NCBI RefSeq assembly: GCF_013822155.1
Contig: NZ_PNJW01000014.1
Location: 1 to 63,450 of the forward strand
Direction of reading: 5' to 3'
Origin: Flavobacterium sp.
GTDB lineage: Bacteria > Bacteroidota > Bacteroidia > Flavobacteriales > Flavobacteriaceae
DNA length: 63,450 nucleotides
Shown here: positions 43,285 to 52,141 of the stretch, one piece after another
Layout of the letters: every line of letters starts with the position of its first letter
How positions within the stretch are numbered: position 1 is the first letter of the stretch
Made by a program: the position numbers and the translations under genes
The notes under the pieces: generated by a model
The model's input: only the letters and a program-made list of their open reading frames with translations
Databases searched by the model: none
Told to the model about the DNA's origin: nothing

Positions 43285-43833
43285 TTATTTTGCTTTTGGA
43301 GGATAATTAGCCATAATTTGATTCACACCATAATTGATGTTTTCTTCTCTTTTTTGAGCACTTGCATTTTCATCAATGGTTTTTACACCGGTGCCTTGCC
43401 AAACTAATTTGTTGGTGTTTTTGTCGATCATGGCAATCATTAAAGTACCTTCAGTATAAGTGTCATAGCTTACTTGTGTAGTAGTAAACCCGCTTCCGTA
43501 GCCATAACCTCTGTATCCATAATAGCCGCCATAACCACCATAACCGGTTGTTGTTGCCGTTGCCGTTTGATATTGTTGGCCTTTAACATGAATATCAATA
43601 ATCACATCAGGATTTCCGGATTCTGTAAACCCTTTTGCAGCCAGTTCGTTTTTGATAGCTTTAAATAAGCGATCTTTATTCAATTGGTCCATCTGAAGTT
43701 CCATGGATTGTTGACTGAAAGCATAAGTTTTGAATTTAGTAAAATCAACATCCTTATCATAATCATAATTTGTTTTGATAGAAGAACAGGCTGTTAAAAT
43801 AAATAGTACTGATAATAAAGCTATTTTTTTCAT
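43285..43833 (-). CDS. DUF4136 lipoprotein (paralogue)
   Basis: 182 residues. The lipobox is LTAC (~16). It shares the DUF4136 plan with the protein at 23446-24036: YDYDKDVDFTKFKTYAF, DRLFKAIKNELAAKGFTES, PDVIIDIHV, a Tyr/Gly-rich loop GYGGYGGYYGYRGYGYGSG, and TYTEGTLMIAMIDKNTNKLVWQGTGVKTI...INYGVNQIMANYPP. Here it is a single gene with its own terminator. A TTGTTTAACAA motif lies 46-56 nt upstream. Function unknown. Confidence 0.87.
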   Translation of the reverse strand: MKKIALLSVLFILTACSSIKTNYDYDKDVDFTKFKTYAFSQQSMELQMDQLNKDRLFKAIKNELAAKGFTESGNPDVIIDIHVKGQQYQTATATTTGYGGYGGYYGYRGYGYGSGFTTTQVSYDTYTEGTLMIAMIDKNTNKLVWQGTGVKTIDENASAQKREENINYGVNQIMANYPPKAK

Positions 43834-43878
43834 AATTATAAGATTTTATTGTTTTTAAATTGATTGAATTAATGAAGA

Positions 43879-43889
43879 TTGTTTAACAA
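43879..43889. promoter_or_regulatory. TTGTTTAACAA motif upstream of the DUF4136 gene
   Basis: Five-base inverted arms around a T, identical to the core at 39068-39078 before dcu. Both are about 50-65 nt before a minus-strand start. Confidence 0.3.
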
Positions 43890-43959
43890 ATTTACGAAAC
43901 ATTTCAGTTCAAATTTTTTAAATACTAATTTAATAGTTGTGAATTCTTAAAAAATTACG

Positions 43960-45288
43960 TCAGAAAGTTTCTCCTACGACCAAATAAAAACCTTTGGAAC
44001 CGTTTTGCCCAATGGCAAAGTCCATTCCTAAATTTAACCGGCCCGCACGTTCTAAAAGCAATCGTAAACCGGCACCACCTGCAGGTCTGATTCCTTCGAA
44101 TAATCGTAATTTTTCAATGTATTCGGTTCCAATTGTTATCTCATCTCTTGAGGTTGTGGTGGCACTTCCAAACGCTACACCACTTAACAATCCGCTTTTT
44201 GAAATAGGAAAACGATATTCCGCTTCTGCGGTAATCCACGAGTTGCCTCTGAATCTTCCACCAACATAACCTCGGCCAATTCTGTTTCGCATGTCATTTC
44301 CACTCGAAGGAAGATGTAAATAAGGTGTGTCACCGGCTAATGTAAATTGTCCAATTCCCCATAAGGCTAACAAATGTCTTGGGTTTATTTTAGACAGTGG
44401 TTTGAATAATCTGGTTTCGATGGATACCATTTGGTAATCTGTTTCACTACCTAAAAATTGGGGGTTAAACCGATATGAAGCATGAATAAAATTTCCTTCA
44501 TAAGCGTTCACAGTATGATCACGATCATCAATCAAAAAATCGGCACTTATTCCTGAGGATAAATAGTTGTTGGGATCAAATCCGTACAGTAAACTATACG
44601 CATAGTGGCTGGTGATAACAGGTTCTGGAGCATCTAAATCCAAGTTTAAATCGTTGATTTTGTAATGATAATCCAAATGATAGCCGCCTCCAACATAAAT
44701 TCTTTTGGTGATGGCTTTCAGTGCAGTCAAATGTACTCGCACTTGATTGGATTCAATCGGTTGGGCTCCACTAACTCCGGTAGTTTCCACTCCGCCAATT
44801 AACCAGCTTTCTTGAACAGGTTGACTGTAGTCACTTCCTAAGCCATAGGTATTTTCAGAAAAAACACTGTATTTCAAATCGACCAACATTTCCCAGGAAT
44901 TATTGGGCATCATGACAGTTCCTTTTATTGAGCTGATGAATTGTTTGTTGGTTGTATATTGAATGGATACATTTAAATTTGAAATATTGGTCGTTTCAGG
45001 ATTTCCAAGATAAATTGAACCGGTTCCTCCTAATCCATAAAAGAAACCTAAGGTTGGATTTGACCCTAGTATTGGCACTGCAAACCACATCAATTTATCC
45101 TCTTTTGGTAAACCGGTATCATTTTTTGACTTTTCTTTTCCTTTGATTACCATTTTCAAATCTAAAGGATATATATTCTGAAGTGGATGAGACAAACTGT
45201 CCTTTTGGGCATGAAGACCAGAAGGAAATAAGTTAGCAAGCAAATAGACTAAGAAAGTTAATCTAAAAGGGAATTGAAAAAGGTTCAT
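43960..45288 (-). CDS. Omp85-type surface antigen barrel without POTRA domains
   Basis: 442 residues. A signal peptide ends at LHAQ (~28). The body is a beta-barrel of the Bac_surface_Ag/BamA type, with DDRDHTVNAYEGNFIHASY (254-272) and the lid-lock-like RGYVGGRFRG (339-348), ending ...GSKGFYLVVGETF with a terminal Phe. BamA and TamA carry N-terminal POTRA repeats; here only ~60 non-barrel residues precede the barrel, so no POTRA is possible. It begins 43 nt after the ZIP-like gene and is likely co-transcribed. Substrate unknown. Confidence 0.82.
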   Translation of the reverse strand: MNLFQFPFRLTFLVYLLANLFPSGLHAQKDSLSHPLQNIYPLDLKMVIKGKEKSKNDTGLPKEDKLMWFAVPILGSNPTLGFFYGLGGTGSIYLGNPETTNISNLNVSIQYTTNKQFISSIKGTVMMPNNSWEMLVDLKYSVFSENTYGLGSDYSQPVQESWLIGGVETTGVSGAQPIESNQVRVHLTALKAITKRIYVGGGYHLDYHYKINDLNLDLDAPEPVITSHYAYSLLYGFDPNNYLSSGISADFLIDDRDHTVNAYEGNFIHASYRFNPQFLGSETDYQMVSIETRLFKPLSKINPRHLLALWGIGQFTLAGDTPYLHLPSSGNDMRNRIGRGYVGGRFRGNSWITAEAEYRFPISKSGLLSGVAFGSATTTSRDEITIGTEYIEKLRLFEGIRPAGGAGLRLLLERAGRLNLGMDFAIGQNGSKGFYLVVGETF

Positions 45289-45331
45289 TTGACTTTGATT
45301 TTCAAAATTAATAGATTAATTATGCGTTAAT

Positions 45332-46075
45332 TTATGGATGTGCTTGTTCTAAAATCACAACAATAACAGATATGGCAAATCCAAAAACGGTAAATACCCC
45401 TGCTAATTTTCCACCATGTTCATAAGACTCAGGCATCATTGTATTTGCTAACATCATTAGAATTGCACCACCGGCAAAAGCCTGAATGAAAGAAAACCAT
45501 TCTTTGGAAGTATTTGTAAATAGACTATATCCCGCTAATGTAGCCAATGCAAAAATGACAGCTAAGCAAATCCAAAGTAAAATAATTTTTTTCAAACCCC
45601 AACCACCACTTTTCATTCCTGTTGAAGCAGCAATTGATTCCGGTAAGTTTGAAATGAATACAGCCACTAACATGGCTACGCTTACGGTACCTTCTTCAAA
45701 AACACCTAATCCGATTACAATCGATTCAGGAATTCCATCTAAAATAATGGCTAAAATCATGGGGACTACAATTTTAGAAGGATGTGTTGCTCCAATAGAC
45801 ATTCGGTCTTTAGCTCCTAATTTTTCGATTAATAAATCGCTAAAATAAAAGGTAAAAGCTCCTGTAAAAAAACCAATGCCCGGAAAAAAAGAGCCTCTGC
45901 CCATTTTTACTGCCTCATAGATGAGTTCATAAGCAACGGCGGAAATTAATGTTCCTGCACCAAATGCCATAATAACACCCAAGGCTTTTTTGCTTAATGA
46001 AAACCAAGAGATAATCAATCCTCCTAACACTAGAGAAGAAGTTGCTAACAGACCCCACAAAAAAGCATCTAACAT
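45332..46075 (-). CDS. ZIP family metal transporter-like protein
   Basis: 247 residues, about eight membrane spans. The two ZIP core helices appear as LDGIPESIVIG (D113-S118) and SNLPESIAAS (S142-S147). In classic ZIP transporters these read HNxPEG and HxxPE, so both first-position histidines are replaced while the P-E pairs stay. The protein may move another metal or have a different role. First gene of a unit with the Omp85-type barrel. A near-consensus -7 box, TACTTTTA, lies ~25 nt upstream. Confidence 0.78.
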   Translation of the reverse strand: MLDAFLWGLLATSSLVLGGLIISWFSLSKKALGVIMAFGAGTLISAVAYELIYEAVKMGRGSFFPGIGFFTGAFTFYFSDLLIEKLGAKDRMSIGATHPSKIVVPMILAIILDGIPESIVIGLGVFEEGTVSVAMLVAVFISNLPESIAASTGMKSGGWGLKKIILLWICLAVIFALATLAGYSLFTNTSKEWFSFIQAFAGGAILMMLANTMMPESYEHGGKLAGVFTVFGFAISVIVVILEQAHP

Positions 46076-46254
46076 AATTAGTGTAATTACTGATTAGTAT
46101 ATAAAAGTAGTAATTTTTTGTATTGACTTTAATAAATTGGATAAAATTGATTTAAAAAATAATTACTTTCTAATGTAAATAAGTATAAATGTTTAGTGAC
46201 TAAAAATAGTTAAGAAATAGGCAGTGAAAACGTTAAAAATAATGTAAAATTTTC

Positions 46255-46262
46255 TAACTTTG
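46255..46262 (+). promoter_or_regulatory. -7 box TAACTTTG
   Basis: Exact TANNTTTG match 79 nt before the start at 46342; no obvious TTG -33 box. Confidence 0.5.
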
Positions 46263-46341
46263 TTTAACGGTTAATTAATTATAAAAAAATATTTTTAATT
46301 AATTCAATTCTACTATCAATGTTCAATTTTATTTTATAAAA

Positions 46342-47118
46342 ATGAAAAATATTTTCAAAATATCGAGCTTTTCTCTATTCGTTTTATGCTTCACTTCTAT
46401 TGTCTCTTTCGGTCAGGAAGCAACAGTAGATACCGCCAAACATGTTAGAAAAAATATTATTCGATTTAATTTAACAGGTCCATTATTGTTTACGACCGAT
46501 TATTTGGTTTTTGGCTATGAACGAGTATTGAAGGAAAATCAAACCATGTCTATAAATATTGGTCAGTTTGCAGTAGGTAAATTTTCAAACAAGTTAGAAG
46601 AAGCAACAGGTTTAGAGATAAATAGAAATACTGACGATTTTGGTTTTAACACTTCTATTGATTATCGATTTTATTTAGGAAGCGTTAACAAATATAGTGC
46701 TCCTAGAGGTGTGTATATTGGTCCGTTCTATTCCTATAATCATTTTACACGCGGGAATTCTTGGAGTTTAGACGGAGACGAATTTGAATACCAAGGTGAA
46801 GTTTATAGTGAATTTGCTTTAAATATTCATACCTTTGGATTTCAATTGGGCTATCAGTTCATTTTCTGGGATAGAATGGCTTTGGATTTAGTATTGATTG
46901 GACCGGGTATTGCTAATTATGGTGCCAAAGTTAACTTGGATACCACTTTATCGGCGGAAGATGAAGCATTGTTTTTTGAAAAATTTAATGCTTTTTTAGC
47001 AGATAAAATACCAGGATATGATCAAGTTATTGAGCCGGGTGAGTTTGGTAGAAGTGGTTCTTTTAATACAACTAGTGCTGGTTTCAGATACATGATTCAC
47101 TTAGGGTATAAGTTTTAA
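46342..47118 (+). CDS. Outer membrane beta-barrel protein, unknown function
   Basis: 258 residues. A signal peptide ends at VSFGQ (~25). Strands are evident (KNIIRFNLTGPLLFTTDYLVFGYERVL, FGFNTSIDYRFYLGSV, GVYIGPFYSYNHFTRG, NIHTFGFQLGYQFIFW, GFRYMIHLGYKF) with a C-terminal Phe. The start of the barrel recalls DUF3575-type proteins, but I am not certain. Single gene with promoter and terminator. Confidence 0.68.
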   Translation: MKNIFKISSFSLFVLCFTSIVSFGQEATVDTAKHVRKNIIRFNLTGPLLFTTDYLVFGYERVLKENQTMSINIGQFAVGKFSNKLEEATGLEINRNTDDFGFNTSIDYRFYLGSVNKYSAPRGVYIGPFYSYNHFTRGNSWSLDGDEFEYQGEVYSEFALNIHTFGFQLGYQFIFWDRMALDLVLIGPGIANYGAKVNLDTTLSAEDEALFFEKFNAFLADKIPGYDQVIEPGEFGRSGSFNTTSAGFRYMIHLGYKF

Positions 47119-47138
47119 TTAACTTTTAAAACACTAAC

Positions 47139-47175
47139 TTAGTTCCTTGAATTTTTACTCAGGGAACTTTTTTTA
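47139..47175 (+). terminator. Terminator of the barrel gene
   Basis: AGTTCCTTGA pairs with TCAGGGAACT (one G-U pair), followed by TTTTTT. It also shows that the upstream TTG start at 47147 for the next frame is not used. Confidence 0.8.
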
Positions 47176-47182
47176 TCTTAAA

Positions 47183-47974
47183 ATGGCAGCAATAGAAAAT
47201 AAAATCGTTTGGATAACCGGAGCTTCCGGTGGAATAGGGGAAGGCTTGGCGTATGCGTTAGCTCAAAAAAACTGTAAACTTATTCTTTCTGCCAGAAATG
47301 AAGAAAATTTAAATCGAGTAAAAAATAATTGCAAAACCCAATTTGTTGAAATATTACCTTTAGATTTAATAGAATTTGACCAAGCTTCCAACCATGTTGA
47401 AAAAGCAATTTCTTTTTTTGGTAAGATTGATATTTTAATAAACAATGGTGGAATCAGTCAGCGGTCACTTTTAGCGGAAACCCCATTTGAAGTAGACAAA
47501 AAACTCATAGAAGTAGATTATTTAGGAACGGTTGCTTTAACTAAAGCAGTATTGCCTCATTTTATGAAAAACAAAGCGGGAACGTTCGTCACTATTACTA
47601 GCTTGATGGGAAAATTTGGGTCACCTTACCGTTCCGGCTATTGTGGAGCGAAGCACGCTTTACATGGCTTTTTTGATGTTTTGCGAATGGAACACCAAAA
47701 AGACAATATTCAAGTCACGCTAATTTGCCCGGGATTTATTCAAACTGATGTGGCTAAAAATGCCTTAACAGCCGATGGTTCAAAACAAAATACAGATGAT
47801 GAGGCAACTCAAAACGGAATGCCCGTTGCTGTTTTTGCTCAAAAATTAATCCGGGCGGTTGAAAAAGAACATTTTGAAGCCACTATTGGAGGTAAAGAAA
47901 CGTTAGGTGTTTTATTAAAGCGATTTTTTCCAACCTTTTTGCACTATTTTGTTTTGCGAAGTAAAGTGCGTTAA
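47183..47974 (+). CDS. Short-chain dehydrogenase/reductase
   Basis: About 263 residues from the ATG at 47183 (MAAIENKIVW). The longer frame from 47147 starts with TTG inside the terminator hairpin. It is a classical SDR: cofactor loop TGASGGIG (12-19), NNGG motif, catalytic Ser in TITSLMGKFGS and Y-x-x-x-K in YCGAK, then LICPGFIQTD. A hydrophobic C-terminus (LLKRFFPTFLHYFVLRSKVR) suggests membrane association, as in DltE/DHRS7-like SDRs. Substrate unknown. Monocistronic. Confidence 0.9.
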   Translation: MAAIENKIVWITGASGGIGEGLAYALAQKNCKLILSARNEENLNRVKNNCKTQFVEILPLDLIEFDQASNHVEKAISFFGKIDILINNGGISQRSLLAETPFEVDKKLIEVDYLGTVALTKAVLPHFMKNKAGTFVTITSLMGKFGSPYRSGYCGAKHALHGFFDVLRMEHQKDNIQVTLICPGFIQTDVAKNALTADGSKQNTDDEATQNGMPVAVFAQKLIRAVEKEHFEATIGGKETLGVLLKRFFPTFLHYFVLRSKVR

Positions 47975-48064
47975 ATGTTAAAATTAATGTAAGAAATTTT
48001 TACAATTCATACTAAAATTGTTAATTCGCTGTTATAGAATTTTCTCACAGTTAATTTTCATTGT

Positions 48065-50848
48065 ATGTCTAAATGTTTTTTTACACTTACCCTCTTTTTT
48101 TGTTTCACATTTGCTATAAGCCAAAATTTTGTTTCTATAAATGGTAAGATTATAGATGATAAAACTAAACTACCCCTTGAATCAGCTACGGTCTATTTAA
48201 CTTCCAAAAAAGATTCTACAGTTATCGATTATACTATTTCCGGTAAAAACGGAAATTTTCAGTTTACTACCCGAAAAAGTACACAACCGGTTTTTTTAAA
48301 AGTTTCCTTTTTAGGCTATCAAAATTTTAAATTGGAATTACCGAATATTACTGAAAACAAAGAGTTGGGATTAATTTCGTTGTCTGAAAACGGTACTTCA
48401 TTGGATGAAGTCATTGTTAAAGGAGAAGCTCCTCCCATTCGAATTAAAAACGACACCTTAGAATTTGATGCGGCTTCATTTAAAGTGGGAGCCGATGCAA
48501 ATGTGGAAAAATTACTGCGTCAATTGCCCGGAGTTGAAATTTCACCGGAGGGAAAAATTACCGTTAACGGAAAAGAAGTAAATCAAATTTTAGTAAATGG
48601 GAAGCCTTTTTTTGGTAAAGACGGTAAAATAGCCACCCAAAATCTTCCGGCAGAAATTATTGAAAAAATTCAAGTGGTCGATACTAAAACGAAGGAAGAA
48701 GAAATTTCAGGAGAATCAGCTACTTCAGAAGAAAAAACGATTAATTTAACCATTCAGGAAGATAAAAATAAAGGTTTTTTTGGGAAGGCCATGGCCGGTT
48801 ACGGCTCCGATGAACGTTATGAATCGAGTTTACTTTTAAATTGGTTCAAAGGGGAACGAAAGGTGAGTGTTTTAGCTTCAGCAAATAATATCAATTCAGT
48901 TGGTTTTTCTATGAATGAAATTTTCGACAACATGGGAGGCGGAAGAAATTCGTCTGTTTATTATAGTGATGACGGGAGTTTTGGCATTAACGGAATGACT
49001 TTTGGTGGAAGTAACGGGATTACTACGTCCAATTTAGTTGGGTTGAATTATGTTGACAAATGGTTTAAAAAAGTTGACATGAGCAGTAATTACTTTTTTA
49101 CCAATGCTGAAACGGATAATGTGAATCGAACCTCCAGTACTAATTTATTGCCCACCGGAACAACCTACACGGAAGCCGATGCCAATTCAAATAGAATAGG
49201 TAATTCTCATAATGTCAGTTTTGATTTTGAAATGAAATTGGATTCTACCGCAACTATTTATATGAGTCCGAAAATAGCTAAGAGTTTTAATAAAGATAAG
49301 TATAAAAGCAAACAGGAAACTACTTCTGCTTCCGATGAACTTTTAAATGAAAGTCTTTCGGATACCTATACCGAAACAGATAATATTGCTTTTGAAAACA
49401 ACCTTTATTTTTACAAATCGTTTAAAAAGAAAAACAGAGGAATGACCATTTCGGTGGATAATGAACATAAAAAAACGGATTTGTTTTCGAAGAACAATTC
49501 GGCCACCCTTTTTTATCAATCCGCTGATCCGAATGATATCAGGAATCAAAATCAATTTGCCGAAAATAAGTTTAATAAAATGGGGACAGAAATTCGTTTT
49601 GGGGAGCCCTTAACCGATTCGTTAAAGTTGAGTGCCACGACTGAGATTTTATATTACAGTTCGAACGAATCTAAAGAGACGTATGATTTTAATGATGTTT
49701 CCGGAGAATATGATGCTTTTAATGCTTTTCAATCCAATATTATCAATTCAAGTGTGTTAAAAATAACCCCCACTATTGGGCTTAATCTTCAAAAAAAGAA
49801 TATCAGAGCCCGTTTTAATGTGGGGCCAGAGTTTGTGACTTTTAAGAATGAATCCGATTATTTAGGCGTCACGACACCTTTAAATGAAAACTATGTTTTT
49901 CCTAAAATCACAGGAAATTTAAGTTATACCATCAGTAAGAGCAAGTCGATTTATTCCAACTATGATTATAAAGTAGAATTGCCCTTGGCTAATCAAATTC
50001 TGCCCGTGTTGAACCTTTCAAATCCATTGAATACTTTTGTAGGGAATGCCAATTTAAAGCCCACTAAGCAGCATTCTTTTTATCTTAACTACAACAATTA
50101 CAATTGGCAGGAGCGTAATGGAATCTTTTTTTACGGCGGAATGAATTTATATAAAGATCAAATTGTTTCCTCTACGGTTTACGATGCCGATTTTAAAGCT
50201 ACTACAACCTATCAAAATGTGGATTCCGGGGCAAGCAGTTATTTTGGAGCCACCTGGAGTAAATCCTTTAAAAAAGAGAAAAGAAACCTTCGGTTAAGTA
50301 TTGGTTTGGATTCGGGTTATAATTTCAACCAAGGGTTAACCAATGCTGAATTATATGAAGCAAAATCATGGCGAGCAGAACCTAAAGTAAGTTTGAATTG
50401 GAGTATTGAAGAACTAATCACCATTGCACCTTCCTATCGTTACACTTATAATACTACTGATTATACAAATTATCAATTGGACAACGCCAATACATTTGTA
50501 CATAATTTCAAATTGGAACTGACAAACTACTGGCCTAAAAAATTTGTTTTCGGGAACGATTTTGGGTATACCTATAATTCTAACATTGCCGATGGGTTTC
50601 AAAAAGATTTTTATTTATGGAATACCAGTTTAGGCTACAACTTTTATAAAGACCGTTTGTTGGCCAAAGTAAAAGTATATGATGTGTTGAATCAAAATGT
50701 TGGCGTACGGCGAACCATCACGCCAACCGCAATAACAGATGTAGAAAACACTGTTTTGCAACAATACATCATGTTTTCACTAACGTATAAATTAGATAAG
50801 TTTGGAGGAAAGAAAGAAGGCGAAGGAGGTATTTTTATTATAGATTAA
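48065..50848 (+). CDS. TonB-receptor-like outer membrane barrel (OMP_b-brl_3)
   Basis: 927 residues. A signal peptide ends at FAISQ (~20). A carboxypeptidase-regulatory-like beta-sandwich follows at ~24-115 (VSINGKIIDDKTKLPLESATVYLTSKKDSTVIDYTISGKNGNFQF). A plug-like domain at ~120-235 contains LRQLPGVEISPEGKITVNGKEVNQILVNGKPFFG and EIIEKIQVVD. The rest is a large OMP_b-brl_3 barrel. The family is thought to be TonB-dependent or TonB-like, with unknown ligands; this is not a SusC (no SusD neighbour). Monocistronic, ended by the terminator at 50852-50888. Confidence 0.85.
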   Translation: MSKCFFTLTLFFCFTFAISQNFVSINGKIIDDKTKLPLESATVYLTSKKDSTVIDYTISGKNGNFQFTTRKSTQPVFLKVSFLGYQNFKLELPNITENKELGLISLSENGTSLDEVIVKGEAPPIRIKNDTLEFDAASFKVGADANVEKLLRQLPGVEISPEGKITVNGKEVNQILVNGKPFFGKDGKIATQNLPAEIIEKIQVVDTKTKEEEISGESATSEEKTINLTIQEDKNKGFFGKAMAGYGSDERYESSLLLNWFKGERKVSVLASANNINSVGFSMNEIFDNMGGGRNSSVYYSDDGSFGINGMTFGGSNGITTSNLVGLNYVDKWFKKVDMSSNYFFTNAETDNVNRTSSTNLLPTGTTYTEADANSNRIGNSHNVSFDFEMKLDSTATIYMSPKIAKSFNKDKYKSKQETTSASDELLNESLSDTYTETDNIAFENNLYFYKSFKKKNRGMTISVDNEHKKTDLFSKNNSATLFYQSADPNDIRNQNQFAENKFNKMGTEIRFGEPLTDSLKLSATTEILYYSSNESKETYDFNDVSGEYDAFNAFQSNIINSSVLKITPTIGLNLQKKNIRARFNVGPEFVTFKNESDYLGVTTPLNENYVFPKITGNLSYTISKSKSIYSNYDYKVELPLANQILPVLNLSNPLNTFVGNANLKPTKQHSFYLNYNNYNWQERNGIFFYGGMNLYKDQIVSSTVYDADFKATTTYQNVDSGASSYFGATWSKSFKKEKRNLRLSIGLDSGYNFNQGLTNAELYEAKSWRAEPKVSLNWSIEELITIAPSYRYTYNTTDYTNYQLDNANTFVHNFKLELTNYWPKKFVFGNDFGYTYNSNIADGFQKDFYLWNTSLGYNFYKDRLLAKVKVYDVLNQNVGVRRTITPTAITDVENTVLQQYIMFSLTYKLDKFGGKKEGEGGIFIID

Positions 50849-50851
50849 ATG

Positions 50852-50888
50852 AAAAATGCGTTTAGGGTTTAATCTAAACGCATTTTTT
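50852..50888. terminator. Bidirectional terminator
   Basis: AAAAATGCGTTTAG pairs with CTAAACGCATTTTT between the convergent barrel and TPM genes; T-runs on both strands. Confidence 0.85.
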
Positions 50889-50908
50889 ATAAAACTTTAA
50901 TTGATAAT

Positions 50909-51700
50909 TTACCAACTTCCACCGGCACCGCCACCACTAAAGCCACCACCTCCAAAACCGCCACCAAAACCTCCGCCACCTCCAAAACCTCCACCCGATG
51001 AGGAACCACCGCCAAAACCACCTCGGCCTAAGCTGCTCAAGATGATTATATCGGTTAAGCTCGGTCCGGAAAATTTTCCTGTTCCACCGTTGCGATTGTT
51101 TTTAGAACCTTTGGAGATAATAATAATCAATATCATCACAAAGAAAAGGACTAAAATTATAGGTAAACCACTGCCTTTATTTCCTTTTCGTTCACCTTTG
51201 TATTTCCCTTTTAAAACATCAAAAATGGCATCAGCACCTTTGTCTAAGCCTTGGTAATAACTTCCGGCTTTAAACTCGGGAAGAATAACATTTCGTACTA
51301 ATTCACCGGTAATTCCTGCGGTCAATCTGTCTTCTACGCCATAACCGGGAGAAATATGAATTTTCCGGTCATCACGGGCTAACAAAATTACTACACCGTT
51401 ATCTTGTTCCTTACTTCCGCCTATTCCCCACTCTTGTCCCCAGCGAGGGGCTAATAAACCGATATTTTCACCCTTTAAATTCTCAATGGTGATAACAACA
51501 ATTTGAGTACTGGTACTGTCAGAATAGCGAATAAGTTTTTCTTCTAAAGCCCTTTCTTCTTCAGGTTGTAAAACATCAGCATAGTCGTATAGACTGGTTT
51601 GTTTAACGGGAACTTTTGGAATAGTAAACTGGGCTATCGATGTCTGAATAGACAGAAATGCAATAATAAAAAAGCAATAAATTTTTGAAGTAAATTTCAT
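50909..51700 (-). CDS. TPM domain protein with Gly-rich tail
   Basis: 263 residues. A signal peptide ends at SIAQ (~24). The TPM (TLP18.3/Psb32/MOLO-1) domain spans ~35-165 (VNDYADVL-type start YDYADVLQPEEERALEEKL, QIVVITIENLKG, DNGVVILLARDDRKIHISPGYGVEDRLTAG). One membrane span follows at ~182-197 and then a Gly/Phe/Ser tail ending GGAGGSW, a common end for this family. It starts directly after the stop of the second TPM gene. Role with LemA in envelope maintenance is inferred. Confidence 0.85.
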   Translation of the reverse strand: MKFTSKIYCFFIIAFLSIQTSIAQFTIPKVPVKQTSLYDYADVLQPEEERALEEKLIRYSDSTSTQIVVITIENLKGENIGLLAPRWGQEWGIGGSKEQDNGVVILLARDDRKIHISPGYGVEDRLTAGITGELVRNVILPEFKAGSYYQGLDKGADAIFDVLKGKYKGERKGNKGSGLPIILVLFFVMILIIIISKGSKNNRNGGTGKFSGPSLTDIIILSSLGRGGFGGGSSSGGGFGGGGGFGGGFGGGGFSGGGAGGSW

Positions 51701-52138
51701 TTATCCTTTGGATATTTCATTAGAAAGTTCGTTCGTGTCATCTGATGCATAGGGAAAGAATTCTTTTAATCTTTCTCCGGCTCTAGTAATTCCGGCCACT
51801 AAACCTTCTTTGTATTTTTTGTTTTTGAAGTTCTCTATGACAATGTCTTTGGTACAATCCCAAAAATCATCTTCTACAACATCATCAATACCAATGTCTC
51901 CAATGATAGCAAACTTTTTATCTGCAACACCTACATAAAACAACACGCCGTTTCGGGCTTCCGTTTTAAACATTTCAAGAAAATTGAACACCTCCTGAGC
52001 TCTCGCTATTGGAGGTGTTTCTGAATGATTCTCGATGTGTACCCGAATTTCTCCGGAAGTATTTTTTTCTGCCATTGCAATTGCCAGAACAATTTCCTGT
52101 TCATCTGCAGTGGTTAGAAAATCTTCTACTTTTGACAT
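51701..52138 (-). CDS. TPM domain protein, short form
   Basis: 145 residues, no signal peptide. It covers a single TPM domain: DEQEIVLAIAMAEKNTSGEIRVHIENHS, ARNGVLFYVGVADKKFAIIGDIGIDDVVEDDFWD, KYKEGLVAGITRAGERLKEFFP. It lies between lemA (3 nt) and the long TPM gene (stop and next ATG contiguous), so all three are translationally coupled. Confidence 0.87.
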   Translation of the reverse strand: MSKVEDFLTTADEQEIVLAIAMAEKNTSGEIRVHIENHSETPPIARAQEVFNFLEMFKTEARNGVLFYVGVADKKFAIIGDIGIDDVVEDDFWDCTKDIVIENFKNKKYKEGLVAGITRAGERLKEFFPYASDDTNELSNEISKG

Positions 52139-52141
52139 AGT

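Noticed and set aside
26899..46075. Genomic island by transfer
   Set aside because: The long minus-strand block is suggestive, but I found no integrase, attachment site or tRNA, and could not compute composition.
47147..47182. N-terminal extension of the short-chain dehydrogenase frame
   Set aside because: It begins with TTG inside the terminator hairpin of the previous gene; the ATG at 47183 gives a normal SDR start.
48065..50848. SusC-type polysaccharide receptor
   Set aside because: It lacks a SusD neighbour and glycan enzymes, and fits OMP_b-brl_3 better.
50901..51257. 118-residue Pro-rich plus-strand frame
   Set aside because: It is the complement of the Gly-rich tail of the TPM protein.
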